A stretch of 64,000 nt of DNA from Comamonadaceae bacterium (GTDB lineage: Bacteria; Pseudomonadota; Gammaproteobacteria; Burkholderiales; Burkholderiaceae). The stretch is taken from NCBI GenBank assembly GCA_947374535.1, contig CANCCJ010000006.1:8522-72521 (forward strand), in the 5' to 3' direction. Within the stretch, counting starts at the first letter, position 1. Each line of letters starts with the position of its first letter. A program made the translations under genes and the position numbers. This document shows positions 1 to 9,643 of this stretch, piece by piece. Under the pieces are notes generated by a model. It did no database searches, was not told the origin of the DNA, and saw only the letters and a program-made list of their open reading frames with translations.

Positions 1-11
1 GACACAGATGA

Positions 12-221
12 TTAATGTTTGTTTGAGCAGAGATTTCTTAGCAATTCTCTAGCACCTGAATGTTCAAGTTCATTTAAGAACTTAGTCAAGGCAATACGTG
101 AAATGGTTGTTTTTGGAATATTAGTTTCTGAAGAGCAACGGTCTAAAGCATCAGATAAAGATGCTTCCAGACGCATTGGAAACTGTTTGTAAGTGGTTTC
201 TTTTGGGTTTGGTATGGTCAT
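12..221 (-). CDS. small protein, possible ribbon-helix-helix DNA-binding protein
   Basis: A 69-residue protein if it starts at the ATG at 221; a TTG five codons upstream (236) is also possible and would give 74 residues. The core reads FPMRLEASLSDALDRC followed by a helix with PKTTISRIAL and a second helical stretch. This resembles the short beta-strand plus two helices of ribbon-helix-helix (Arc/MetJ/CopG) proteins, but the match is by eye only. It lies in the AT-rich first kilobase, with two other accessory genes on the same strand, next to an integrase. A role as regulator or antitoxin of the element is inference. It could also be an unrelated small hypothetical protein. Confidence 0.5.
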   Translation of the reverse strand: MTIPNPKETTYKQFPMRLEASLSDALDRCSSETNIPKTTISRIALTKFLNELEHSGARELLRNLCSNKH

Positions 222-326
222 ATGTTCTTTTGTCAATTATTGAGACTAAGACTCATCTGAAACTAACGCTAGCGATGTACTTGCGTCAATTTGGTGAGTC
301 TGGCTGTAAATAAACTATTAAATAAA

Positions 327-881
327 TTATTGGTATCCAAAACTCAGGAAGTTTGGATATCTATTAAGCAATTTCGATGCATAAAGCATTCTGTCAGGGT
401 CACACTCTTTTAAATCTGTAGTCATAAATTTATTAGAGTACTGAAGCATCGTATTTGTACCAGCATGTAAGCGAAAAAAGTCTGTTGTACAGGCTCTAGA
501 TGCGATGATTGTGTGATGATGCAGTCTGGTGGGAAAGCTAAAGATTGGTTGCTTGCTTGTGCTTGAGCCCACTAGCGTAGGCTCAATTTCATGTTCATCT
601 AAGAAGCTAAACACAAGTGGTTGTTTAAGTTTTTTAGCTTGAGTCCAGTTTCTAGTGTGGAAGATTTCTGGCAACAAGCTTTTTAAATAAAAATTAATGT
701 AAAACTTGGAAACATCTCTTTCTGTATAGATACGATCTTTATAAGGCAGATAGGTTGTTGTTAGATGAAAAAATGTGAACTCATTTGGATCTAGGTTCTG
801 GAGCATCTTATGTAATGCGTCTTGGTTTTGTCCAGATTCTGTTTCAATTGGTAAGCGATACTTCTTTTCTAATATATTCAT
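327..881 (-). CDS. accessory protein of unknown function with weak HUH-endonuclease-like motifs
   Basis: A 184-residue protein encoded in AT-rich DNA, unlike the flanking chromosome. I do not recognise it with certainty. Visible landmarks are a DEHEIE acidic segment near residues 96-100, a triple histidine followed by a hydrophobic strand (HHHTIIAS, H121-H123), and a C-terminal MLYASKLL segment in which Y167 and K170 form a YxxK arrangement. That order (acidic, His cluster plus strand, Tyr/Lys helix) recalls single-tyrosine HUH replication or relaxase enzymes, which would suit a mobile element. The histidine motif is not canonical and only one tyrosine is present. The long intergenic region upstream holds inverted repeats. 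Confidence 0.6.
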   Translation of the reverse strand: MNILEKKYRLPIETESGQNQDALHKMLQNLDPNEFTFFHLTTTYLPYKDRIYTERDVSKFYINFYLKSLLPEIFHTRNWTQAKKLKQPLVFSFLDEHEIEPTLVGSSTSKQPIFSFPTRLHHHTIIASRACTTDFFRLHAGTNTMLQYSNKFMTTDLKECDPDRMLYASKLLNRYPNFLSFGYQ

Positions 882-939
882 ATAAATCTTTCTAAGTTAG
901 TACCTGAATAGTTTCAAACAGGCACAGTTAAGTAAATTG

Positions 940-1028
940 CAAGGCATATAAGCTGCAATTCATTCGATAACGAGTTGTAAATTGACCGTAAAACGAGCTT
1001 TGTAGTGAATTTCAACTTACATGCCTTG
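940..1028. repeat. imperfect inverted repeat in element intergenic region
   Basis: CAAGGCATATAAG at 940-952 faces CTTACATGCCTTG at 1016-1028. The arms are 13 bp with one mismatch, separated by 63 bp. The 247-bp gap between the accessory gene and the integrase otherwise contains only AT-rich DNA and a palindrome at 1053-1069. The repeat may serve as a replication or recombination site, or as a regulatory element, of the mobile element; function is inferred from position only. Confidence 0.5.
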
Positions 1029-1052
1029 TATCTATATATGCAAGTTGATTCA

Positions 1053-1069
1053 AGAAATCGTCGATTTCT
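1053..1069. promoter_or_regulatory. near-perfect palindrome, candidate operator
   Basis: AGAAATCG and CGATTTCT flank a single central T, giving 8-bp perfect arms. The site lies in the intergenic region upstream of the unknown accessory gene (leftward) and just downstream of the integrase stop. Its compactness suits a dimeric DNA-binding protein; the possible ribbon-helix-helix protein of the same element would be a natural candidate. This is inference. Confidence 0.4.
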
Positions 1070-1128
1070 GAAAATATTTTTGAAAAATGAGTAAAAACGT
1101 TACTTTTGGAAGACCAGATGCCCTTTGC

Positions 1129-2112
1129 TTAGTTTAGCTTTAGTGCTAGTAATTCTGGATTCGGGTGGTAATACCGCTTAAGCATGTTTAACTGTTTGTG
1201 ACCTGTCACAGCACTCAACTCCAAGACGTTTGAGAGTTTTTCGGCAAGTCGAGTGGTCGCTGTGTGACGCAAGTCGTGAATTCTTAAGTTAGAAATACCA
1301 GCTCGGCGTGTTGCACGTTTGAAGTTCGTCTCTAACGCAGCAAAATTGATTGGAAAAACACGACTATCAATATTTTTAGGAAGCAGTTGCAAAGTCTCAA
1401 TCGCCCGCATTGATAACGGCACGCAACGAGACTCACCGTTTTTGGTCATCTTCAAAAAGGCAGTTCTCCGTTGAAGATCAATATTGCACCAGTGCAAGCT
1501 TAGAAGTTCACCTCGACGCATTGCAGTTTCTAGCGCCAAGATTACAAATGGCCTTGTGTAGATGTTTCGATTGGCAATTGGTTCGGCTGCGTGCAGAAGC
1601 GTAACTTCCTCCTCTTTGCTCAAAATTCGATTTCGTCCAGGCGGCGAAGGTGGCTTCTTAACCAGTTGCACGGGGTTAGGGGTGTTGATATTCCATTCTC
1701 TACGAGCATGGTTGATAACACTCGAGAAGTAAGCCAATTCACGAATAACGGTGCCACTTGAAACTTGGCGCAGTCGTTCATCTCTGTAAGTTGCAATCTT
1801 GCTTGGTGTGAGCATGTGCATGAGCGTTTTGCAGATTGAACGTCTCAAGATTGCATTCAGACGAATTGAATCTGCATGTGCGCCACGCATAAATGGCAGC
1901 ACTTCCTTGATGTATCGCTGAATCAACTCACCGAACGTGGTGGTTTGAGCCGCAGACTGGTCAATAAATGTGCTTCTATCGAACTCAACCTCAATGCTTC
2001 TAGCCCATCGCTCTGCATCTTGTCTAGTTAAGAAACTCTTTGTCTGGTCTGCGTAACCTTTACGTCGAACTCGCGCTTGCCATCTATTGCCGTGAAAACG
2101 AAAAGAAGCCAT
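1129..2112 (-). CDS. int: tyrosine recombinase / integrase
   Basis: Site-specific recombinase of the phage integrase family, cutting and rejoining DNA through a tyrosine. With the ATG at 2112 the protein has 327 residues; a TTG at 2145 would add 11 residues but lacks a ribosome site. The N-terminus has the arm-binding type fold (FHGNRWQARVRRKGY), then a core-binding helical region, then the catalytic domain. The domain carries TAMRRGE (Arg about 199), RIHDLRHTA (His279, Arg282), TGHK (His305) and RYYHP (nucleophile probably Tyr314). The catalytic set looks intact. The gene faces away from moaC, whose stop is 77 bp upstream, so the attachment site is probably near the moaC 3' end, with the element extending left out of the window. 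Confidence 0.93.
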   Translation of the reverse strand: MASFRFHGNRWQARVRRKGYADQTKSFLTRQDAERWARSIEVEFDRSTFIDQSAAQTTTFGELIQRYIKEVLPFMRGAHADSIRLNAILRRSICKTLMHMLTPSKIATYRDERLRQVSSGTVIRELAYFSSVINHARREWNINTPNPVQLVKKPPSPPGRNRILSKEEEVTLLHAAEPIANRNIYTRPFVILALETAMRRGELLSLHWCNIDLQRRTAFLKMTKNGESRCVPLSMRAIETLQLLPKNIDSRVFPINFAALETNFKRATRRAGISNLRIHDLRHTATTRLAEKLSNVLELSAVTGHKQLNMLKRYYHPNPELLALKLN

Positions 2113-2189
2113 TGAACTGCCTATGGAGGGACAGGAATGGGACAAGACGATAGTTAGAGTTCTCCACGTGAATTACTTGTTAGTAACCA

Positions 2190-2666
2190 CTACATAGCCA
2201 CATAACTCCCCGATTTACCGCCATGCTTTTCCAGCAGCTGGCAGTCGGTGATCGTCATGCCTCTGTCAACTGCCTTGCACATGTCATAAATCGTGAGCAA
2301 AGCCACTTGCACAGCGGTGAGGGCTTCCATCTCCACGCCGGTTTGTCCGACCGTTTCCACAGTCGCCGTGCACTGCACGCTGTGTGTGGTTTCGTTGATG
2401 GCAAATTCAACGGCTACGCGTGTGAGCGCAAGGGGGTGACACAAGGGAATCAAGTCACTGGTCTTTTTGGCGGCTTGAATGCCGGCGATGCGGGCGATGC
2501 CCAGCACGTCGCCCTTCTTGGCGGTGCCGCTTTGAATCAATGCCAAGGTGGCGGGCAACATGACGATGCGGCCGCTGGCAATGCCCACGCGGCGGGTGTG
2601 CGCTTTGTCGGCCACGTCCACCATGTGGGCTTGGCCTTGTGCGTCAAAGTGTGTGAGTGTGGACAT
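2190..2666 (-). CDS. moaC: cyclic pyranopterin monophosphate synthase MoaC
   Basis: Second step of molybdenum cofactor synthesis, converting the MoaA product to cyclic pyranopterin monophosphate in the cytosol. The 158-residue length is normal. Diagnostic segments are [23 protein letters not shown] and YDMCKAVD, followed by the conserved GGKSG near the C-terminus. The last residues (SGSYVAM) lie against the integrase-bearing DNA, so the extreme C-terminus could have been rewritten by integration. No other moa gene is in the window. The start is divergent from the M48 protease gene 46 bp away. Confidence 0.95.
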   Translation of the reverse strand: MSTLTHFDAQGQAHMVDVADKAHTRRVGIASGRIVMLPATLALIQSGTAKKGDVLGIARIAGIQAAKKTSDLIPLCHPLALTRVAVEFAINETTHSVQCTATVETVGQTGVEMEALTAVQVALLTIYDMCKAVDRGMTITDCQLLEKHGGKSGSYVAM

Positions 2667-2712
2667 GCTGAAATTTACAACGGGTTAACATGAAAGCCGC
2701 ATCATACGGGCC

Positions 2713-4308
2713 GTGAAACCAATGCTTTCTTCTCTGTTATCGCCTCACCTCTTACAGCGCCTCGGTGTGCTGGGTGTGTGCGTGGCTTTGATGCTGCCAG
2801 TCGCACCTGTGCAAGCGCAATTGAGCAACAACCGACTGCCAAATTTAGGCGATGGTGCCGAGGTGCCGTTGGGGGTGGAGCGGCGTTTGGGCGAGAGCAT
2901 TGCCCGAGAAATTTACCGCGACCCTGATTACCTAGACGACCCCGTGCTGGGCGATTATTTGCAATCCATTTGGCAAACCTTGCTCGCCTCTGCGCGTCAA
3001 CGGGGTGAGCTGACGCCAGAGTTGGATCTGCAATTTGCTTGGGAAGTCGCGCTCATTCGCGAGCGCAGCATCAACGCTTTTGCGCTGCCCGGTGGTTATC
3101 TGGGCGTGCATTTGGGTTTGATTTCGGCGGTCAGCAGCGCCGACGAATTGGCCTCAGTGCTGGCCCATGAGTTGAGCCACGTCACACAGCGCCACATTGC
3201 TCGCATGATTGCGCAGCAAGGGCGTCAAGGCCCGATGGTGATGGGCGCCATGATCTTGGGCATGTTGGCGGCTAGTCGCACACCCAGTGCCAGTGGCATG
3301 AGCGCGGCGAATGCAGTGATGGTGGGTGGCCAAGCTGCCGCGATCCAAAGCCAACTGAACTTTTCGCGTGACATGGAACGCGAGGCTGACCGCATTGGCT
3401 ACGGCGTGATGACCGATGCAGGTTTCGAGGCCCAAGGCTTTGTCACCATGTTTGAAAAACTTCAACAAGCGGCGCGCCTGAACGACAACGGCTCGTTCCC
3501 TTATTTACGCAGTCATCCCATGACCACCGAGCGCATTGCCGATGCGCAGGCGCGGCAGCAGTTGTTGACCGGCCGAGCTGCCGTCGCCACCACTGCCACG
3601 CACGCCATGATGTCGGCGCGTGCGCAGGTGCTGGCGAACCCCGGCGTGGATGTGTTGCGCACCATTGCTGGCCAAGCGAATGCCACGGCTCTTGCTGCTG
3701 GCAATACAGCGCGTCAGGTGGGCCTCTTGTATGGCGCAACGATGGCGGAGATGAAGCAGCGCAATTTCGTGGCTGCGCGTCAGCACCTGACGCACTTGCA
3801 AGCCCTGGGTGGGTTAGAGCTCAGCGCGCAACGTGTGGTGCGTTTGTTGTCTGCAGAGTTGGCTTTGGCGGCTGGCGATGCCACACAAGCGGTGGCTTTG
3901 CTGGAGCCTAAAGCCACCGTGCTCGCCACCAACGACAGAGCCACACGCATGTTGTTGGCGCAAAGCCGTGTGGCCACACGCAAGGCGGCACAGGCCAAAG
4001 TGGCGGCGAATGAACTGTCCTTGTGGCTTAACCTTCACCCGCGCGATGCATCGGCATGGTTGGTTCAGGCGTCGGCTTATGAATTGCAGGGCGATGGTTT
4101 GCGGGCCATCCGTGCGCAAGCCGAAGCTAGGGCGATGGAGCTGGACTATGGTGCGGCCGTAGACCGCTTCAAAGCAGCGCAATCGTTGGCGCATCAAATG
4201 GCAAGCGAAGGCAAGTTGGACAGGGCTGGCCACATGGAGGCATCCATCGTCGATGCCAGACTGCGCGAGTTAGAGCGGTTGCGGCGGGAACAAACGCTGG
4301 AGCGCTGA
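2713..4308 (+). CDS. exported M48 zinc metalloprotease with TPR-like C-terminus (BepA/YfgC-like)
   Basis: Periplasmic metalloprotease related to BepA, which in other proteobacteria helps outer-membrane protein assembly and degrades stalled substrates. The start is GTG at 2713 or ATG at 2722. A signal peptide with a long hydrophobic stretch ends near VQAQ (residue 36). The M48 signature is HELSH (His152, Glu153, His156), with MEREAD supplying the likely third ligand (Glu222). A membrane-skimming MVMGAMILGMLAA segment lies between them. The C-terminal half is an alanine-rich helical region consistent with tetratricopeptide repeats. Its 3' end overlaps the convergent membrane protein gene by 39 bp. 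Confidence 0.9.
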   Translation: MKPMLSSLLSPHLLQRLGVLGVCVALMLPVAPVQAQLSNNRLPNLGDGAEVPLGVERRLGESIAREIYRDPDYLDDPVLGDYLQSIWQTLLASARQRGELTPELDLQFAWEVALIRERSINAFALPGGYLGVHLGLISAVSSADELASVLAHELSHVTQRHIARMIAQQGRQGPMVMGAMILGMLAASRTPSASGMSAANAVMVGGQAAAIQSQLNFSRDMEREADRIGYGVMTDAGFEAQGFVTMFEKLQQAARLNDNGSFPYLRSHPMTTERIADAQARQQLLTGRAAVATTATHAMMSARAQVLANPGVDVLRTIAGQANATALAAGNTARQVGLLYGATMAEMKQRNFVAARQHLTHLQALGGLELSAQRVVRLLSAELALAAGDATQAVALLEPKATVLATNDRATRMLLAQSRVATRKAAQAKVAANELSLWLNLHPRDASAWLVQASAYELQGDGLRAIRAQAEARAMELDYGAAVDRFKAAQSLAHQMASEGKLDRAGHMEASIVDARLRELERLRREQTLER

Positions 4309-4629
4309 GTCAATGACCACGCCACAGGCTGAATAGATCAACGAGCCCAGCAGCGCCGAACCGAAGCCGCGTACCCAAAATCCGTCCAATAAAGCAGCGG
4401 CAGCCCAAAACATGAAGGCGTTGATCACGAAGAGGAATAAGCCCAAGGTGAAAAATGTGACGGGCAAAGTCAACACCACTAAAGCGGGACGCACGACGAG
4501 GTTGAACATGCCAATGACGAAGGCGGCGGTCATGGCAGAGCCAAAGCTCGTCACTTCAACGCCGCTGTAAAGATGTGCCAGCGCCATCAAGGCCGCGGCA
4601 TGGAGTACCCAAGTTAAAAGTAGTTTCAT
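4270..4629 (-). CDS. YvlD-type small membrane protein (phage holin 4 family)
   Basis: A 119-residue, very hydrophobic protein with four predicted membrane spans: an N-terminal span, one around AFVIGMFNLVV, one in VTFFTLGLFLFVINAF and one near the C-terminus. The pattern FNLVVRPALVVLTLP is typical of the family named after phage holins but widespread on chromosomes as YvlD; its function there is not established. No phage genes accompany it, so a lysis role is unlikely. Its stop lies inside the 3' end of the protease gene on the other strand. Confidence 0.85.
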   Translation of the reverse strand: MKLLLTWVLHAAALMALAHLYSGVEVTSFGSAMTAAFVIGMFNLVVRPALVVLTLPVTFFTLGLFLFVINAFMFWAAAALLDGFWVRGFGSALLGSLIYSACGVVIDSALQRLFPPQPL

Positions 4630-4709
4630 TGGATTGTCAGCATAGCATTGCCGCTATCATCCACACCCCCAACTTTCCCCCTGCTTTTTAGGTAACAAAC
4701 TCTAACGCG

Positions 4710-5117
4710 ATGGCTGGCATTCACATCACCGACATTGAAGCGGCCATCAACTATTGGCGTGCAAAAAAGCCTTCTCCTGATGGCGTCACACTCGCACCCG
4801 AGATTCGTGCGCTAGCCAAGGTCTATGCACTGATGGTGTACTACCGCGAAGACGTTGCTGATGAAAAAGGCTTTCCGAAGAAAGCCTATGACGCTTGGTT
4901 GGACTGGTACAACACCACGCCTGATGCGCCTTGCATTGCCATTTGTTCCACCAGTCAAGGCGACGAGGAGTGCAAGGGCTGCGGCCGCAGCTTTGAAGAG
5001 GTGCAGTTCTGGCCCGAGATGACGCCTGCTGAGAAACGCGGCACATGGCGACGCATCACCATGATTGGCACGTCTTGGCGATTCAATAAATACGCAGAGC
5101 GGGCGCGGGGCGAATAG
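4710..5117 (+). CDS. DUF3717 and DUF1289 domain protein
   Basis: A 135-residue cytosolic protein with two recognisable parts. Residues 3-45 (IHITDIEAAINYWR, PEIRALAKVYALMVYYR) match the DUF3717 type common in Burkholderiales. The C-terminal part (PCIAICSTSQ, CKGCGRSFEEV, FWPEMTPAEKR) matches DUF1289, a short cysteine-bearing domain thought to bind metal or Fe-S. The four cysteines in C-x3-C-x8-C-x2-C order support metal binding. The function is unknown. It starts at an ATG preceded by an AT-rich leader and is convergent with yaeQ. Confidence 0.85.
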   Translation: MAGIHITDIEAAINYWRAKKPSPDGVTLAPEIRALAKVYALMVYYREDVADEKGFPKKAYDAWLDWYNTTPDAPCIAICSTSQGDEECKGCGRSFEEVQFWPEMTPAEKRGTWRRITMIGTSWRFNKYAERARGE

Positions 5118-5134
5118 GTCTGATTTCTTGAGCG

Positions 5135-5695
5135 TTACTTCCAGCGCTCACACTCAATGTCAACTGTGGTTTTGCCGTTGCTCATCATCACCACACCCTC
5201 TTGCACCGTGGCTTGCAGTTGCATGCTGCGTTCGGCCAATTTGGCCAGCTCTTGAGACGATGCGCTAGGAATGCGCCACACCTGCAAGGAGGTGGGTTTG
5301 ATGAGTTTGTTTTGCATGTTCTTCCACCAGACATCGCCTGAGCTGGAGAACACATACAACATCACTTGGTCGGCCTTGCTGCAGGCTTTGAGCAAGGGCT
5401 TTTCTTCGGGTTGGCCCACTTCGATCCATAGGCGCTTGCGGCCGGTGTAGTCGGTCAGCATCACGTCGGGCTCGTTGGGGTCTGACAAGCCTGCACCAAA
5501 GGACAACACGCCGTCGCCATGGCAAATGTCTTGCAACTGATGCGCTTGCAGCGACAGCGCGACCAAACGGACCATCATGCGTTCGTCTGTCTCGCTGGGG
5601 TGGCGCGCCAAGGTCAGCGCGTGGTCGGCGTAGTAGCCGTGGTCAATGTCAGCGATTTGGACGTTGGCTTTGAAGATGGTGGATTTGATGGCCAT
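5135..5695 (-). CDS. yaeQ: YaeQ family protein
   Basis: A 186-residue protein of the YaeQ family, which has a nuclease-like fold; E. coli YaeQ was linked to suppression of an rfaH haemolysin defect, but a biochemical role is not settled. MAIKSTIFKANVQIAD at the N-terminus, DERMMVRLVAL and LWIEVGQPEEK are family hallmarks. I chose the ATG at 5695 because it gives the canonical N-terminus; an upstream extension would run into purB. The start lies 5 bp after the purB stop, so the two are probably cotranscribed. Confidence 0.92.
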   Translation of the reverse strand: MAIKSTIFKANVQIADIDHGYYADHALTLARHPSETDERMMVRLVALSLQAHQLQDICHGDGVLSFGAGLSDPNEPDVMLTDYTGRKRLWIEVGQPEEKPLLKACSKADQVMLYVFSSSGDVWWKNMQNKLIKPTSLQVWRIPSASSQELAKLAERSMQLQATVQEGVVMMSNGKTTVDIECERWK

Positions 5696-5700
5696 GCTGT

Positions 5701-7113
<1,413 letters not shown>

Positions 7114-7186
7114 TTAGGTGGTTGGCTCCAGCGCCATGTATACGCAAGCTAGATAAAATGAAGTCACATAAATTTTTGAAGAACAT

Positions 7187-7801
7187 ATGAAACTGATTGG
7201 TGCGATTACCAGCCCTTATGTGCGCAAAGTGCGCATCGTCATGGCCGAAAAGAAACTGGATTACCAGTTTGTGACCGAGGACGTCTGGGCGGCAGACACC
7301 ACCATCTCGACTGCCAATCCTCTTGGCAAAATTCCTTGCTTGATCATGGAAGGCGGCGAAGCGCTGTTTGACTCACGCGTGATCGTCGAATACGTAGATA
7401 CGCTCTCCCCTGTGGGCAAGCTCATCCCAGACCGTGGCCGCGAACGCGCCGAAGTCAAAACTTGGGAAGCCTTGGCCGATGGCTTGTTGGACGCAGCCAT
7501 TCTGGCCCGCCTTGAAGCCACATGGCCTGGTCGCAAAGAGGGCGAGCGCAGCCAAGCGTGGATCGCGCGTCAAATGAAAAAAATCGACGACAGTTTGGGC
7601 GCCATGGATCGTGCTTTGGCTGAGCGTAGCCACTGCACGGGCATTCACCTGAGCTTGGCTGACATTGCCGTGGGTTCAGCGTTGGGTTATTTGGATTTCC
7701 GTTTCCCCGCCATTGACTGGCGCGGTCAACACCCCAACCTAGGCGCTTTGTATGAGCGTTTGGCGCAACGCCAAAGCTTCAAAGACACCGTGCCTGTGTG
7801 A
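7187..7801 (+). CDS. glutathione S-transferase family protein
   Basis: A 204-residue cytosolic protein with the thioredoxin-fold N-terminal domain (TSPYVRKVRIVMAEK, then NPLGKIPCL with the cis-proline, then DSRVIVEYVD). The helical C-terminal domain includes LSLADIAVGSALGYLDFR. The active-site position is Ser9 in TSPYVRK. The substrate cannot be read from sequence; members of this type handle electrophiles or peroxides. Its stop codon directly abuts the stop of the convergent SnoaL-like gene (TGATCA), leaving no room for a terminator between them. Confidence 0.92.
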   Translation: MKLIGAITSPYVRKVRIVMAEKKLDYQFVTEDVWAADTTISTANPLGKIPCLIMEGGEALFDSRVIVEYVDTLSPVGKLIPDRGRERAEVKTWEALADGLLDAAILARLEATWPGRKEGERSQAWIARQMKKIDDSLGAMDRALAERSHCTGIHLSLADIAVGSALGYLDFRFPAIDWRGQHPNLGALYERLAQRQSFKDTVPV

Positions 7802-8275
7802 TCAAGCGTTGGCTCTGCGTTTGAGCCAGCGCATCAAGCTACCTACCAGAGGTAGCTTTTCATACAACTCCTCCGCCGCATCCCAGTAGTCGCGATGCAG
7901 GGCGACGCGCCACACGCCATTCTCTTGGCGCAGCACCAAGTGGCTGGCGCCACGGATGGTTTGGGTTTTGTCCGCACCGAAGGGGCGCATGGCAAATAGA
8001 AAATCCCAAGTCACAAAGCACTGCGTGCCTTCACGCACTTGCTGTGTGATGACAAAGCTTGGCGCATCCAGCGTTTCAAACATGTGGGCAAAGATTTGTG
8101 CAATCGCTGCCACGCCTTGCACTTCGTTGAAAGGGTCTTTGAAGTGCGCGTCTGTGGTGTAAATGTCGGCAATGCGCGACACATCAGCGGCTTGCAAGTG
8201 TTCAAAGAAATCCACCACGCGTTGCAACGCAGCTTCGGGAGAGTCGTTGCTGGGTGCTGGGGTGTGCGTGGACAT
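7802..8275 (-). CDS. SnoaL/NTF2-like protein, last gene of light-cluster operon
   Basis: A 157-residue protein with the cone-shaped NTF2-like fold expected from ALQRVVDFFEHLQAADVSRIADIYTTDAHFKDPFNEVQG at the N-terminus and GASHLVLRQENGVWRVALHRDYWDAAEELYEKLP at the C-terminus. The family contains isomerases, dehydratases and ligand binders, so no reaction can be assigned. Similar proteins recur beside cyclopropane synthase-like, SDR, DUF1365 and amine-oxidase-like genes in photo-oxidative stress clusters. It lies 10 bp after the SDR, at the end of the eight-gene operon. Confidence 0.85.
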   Translation of the reverse strand: MSTHTPAPSNDSPEAALQRVVDFFEHLQAADVSRIADIYTTDAHFKDPFNEVQGVAAIAQIFAHMFETLDAPSFVITQQVREGTQCFVTWDFLFAMRPFGADKTQTIRGASHLVLRQENGVWRVALHRDYWDAAEELYEKLPLVGSLMRWLKRRANA

Positions 8276-8285
8276 GTGTGGATGC

Positions 8286-9068
8286 TTACATGCCGGTGGC
8301 GCGACGCAAAATGGCGAAGTACCAGCGGTAAGGCAGCACGCGTAGCAACTGCAGCAACCGCGTGAAGCGCTTGGGGAAATGAATTTGAAATTCGCCTTTG
8401 CGCCATCCGCGCAACATTTCTTGTGCCGCTTGGTCAGGACTGATGATGGCGGGCATGGGGAAGCTGTTGTGCGCTGTTAACGGCGTTTCTACAAAGCCTG
8501 GCATCACCATGCTGACGCCCACGGCGTGTGGCGACAAGTCGTAATACAGCGCTTCAGCCAAGTTGATCAGTGCGGCCTTGGTGGGGCCGTAGGCCAAGCT
8601 TTGGGGCAGGCCACGATAACCCGCCACGCTGGCGATGAGGCTGATGTGACCGTGCCCTTGTGAGAGCAAAGAAGGCAGCACGGCGTCCAATACGCGTAGC
8701 GCGCCTGTGTAGTTGATGTCTTGGTGGCGCAGCATTTCGCTCAGTGAATAGTCTGTGCCGCGCACGGCTTGGTAATAGCCGGCGCAGTAGACCACCACAT
8801 CCAAGCCTTGTTGGGCTTGGATGTATTTGGCCGCGTGCGTGATGGCGGTGCTGTCGCCCACATCGAGCACCACCGCTTCCGAGCCAGGGTGGGCATCCAC
8901 AAACTTCTGCAGCAATTCGGCTTTGCGTGCGGACACCACCACGCGTGCGCCTGCGGCGTGCAAGGCTTGCGCGGTGGCGAGGCCAATGCCGCTTGATGCG
9001 CCTATCAACCAAACGCTGCGGCCACGCCAGTCGGTCATGGGTGGGTTCATGGGTGTGAGAAAGCCCAT
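8286..9068 (-). CDS. short-chain dehydrogenase/reductase of the light-cluster operon
   Basis: NAD(P)-dependent oxidoreductase of about 260 residues. VWLIGASSGIGLATAQAL is the Rossmann TGxxxGxG motif with the first Thr replaced (GASSGIG). CAG replaces NNAG, and YGPTKAALINL holds the catalytic Tyr and Lys. The C-terminus (FPKRFTRLLQLLRVLPYRWYFAI) is hydrophobic and basic, suggesting membrane association and a lipid-like substrate. I chose the ATG at 9068, just after the DUF3833 stop, with GAGG five bases upstream; ATGs further in are possible. It is translationally close to its neighbours in the operon. Confidence 0.9.
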   Translation of the reverse strand: MGFLTPMNPPMTDWRGRSVWLIGASSGIGLATAQALHAAGARVVVSARKAELLQKFVDAHPGSEAVVLDVGDSTAITHAAKYIQAQQGLDVVVYCAGYYQAVRGTDYSLSEMLRHQDINYTGALRVLDAVLPSLLSQGHGHISLIASVAGYRGLPQSLAYGPTKAALINLAEALYYDLSPHAVGVSMVMPGFVETPLTAHNSFPMPAIISPDQAAQEMLRGWRKGEFQIHFPKRFTRLLQLLRVLPYRWYFAILRRATGM

Positions 9069-9069
9069 A

Positions 9070-9624
9070 TCAGCCTCGGCGAGTGAAGGACAGCGTGACA
9101 TCGCCCAAATGGATGCCCCATTTGGTCATGCGCGCTTTGTTGAGCATGACGCGTTCGTTCATCAAATACATCCAGTCGTCCATTTGCACATTCACCACCC
9201 GGCCCTCGATGGGCAGCGCCAAGGTGTAGCCCCAGCGAAAGCTGTTGCCGCGTGCTTGCCCGCTGGCCATGCCGACCACGTCCCCGGCGGTACCTTGGTA
9301 GCGTCCGTCTCCGAGGTGGGTCAAGCGCCAAATGCGTTTTTCTTGACTGCCGTTTGAATATACAAAATCTTCATCGAGCACACCTTCGTTGCCTTGCCAA
9401 GTGCATTTCATTTCAACAGTGAAACGTTTCACGACTTTACCGTTGCGGTCTGTGAACACGCCCCACGCATCGACAGTGCCGTTGAAGTAGCTGCGCAAGT
9501 CCAAAACGGGTTTTTCTTGCGCGAAATCGTCGATCGAGGGACCAGCGCAACCGGTCAGTCCTAGGCTGGCCAAAGCACCGAGGCCCAGCGCGCTGTGGTT
9601 CAAAAGCAGTCGTCGGTTCATCAT
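9070..9624 (-). CDS. DUF3833 lipoprotein
   Basis: A 184-residue predicted lipoprotein. The start has two consecutive ATG codons at 9624 and 9621, with AGGA upstream. The signal sequence ends in a lipobox LTGC, with Cys at about residue 27, so the protein should be lipid-anchored and periplasmic. The remainder matches DUF3833 (VLDLRSYFNGTVDAWGVFTDRNGKVVKRF and NSFRWGYTLALPIEGRVV), a beta-rich domain of unknown function. DUF3833 genes often accompany chalcone isomerase-like, cyclopropane synthase-like and DUF1365 genes, as here, suggesting a shared lipid-modification role. Confidence 0.9.
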   Translation of the reverse strand: MMNRRLLLNHSALGLGALASLGLTGCAGPSIDDFAQEKPVLDLRSYFNGTVDAWGVFTDRNGKVVKRFTVEMKCTWQGNEGVLDEDFVYSNGSQEKRIWRLTHLGDGRYQGTAGDVVGMASGQARGNSFRWGYTLALPIEGRVVNVQMDDWMYLMNERVMLNKARMTKWGIHLGDVTLSFTRRG

Positions 9625-9643
9625 GACATCCATCCTAAAGTAA

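Noticed and set aside
4270..4629. Holin-like membrane protein as a prophage remnant
   Set aside because: The family is common on chromosomes as YvlD, and no lysis, capsid or tail genes lie nearby; base composition matches its neighbours.
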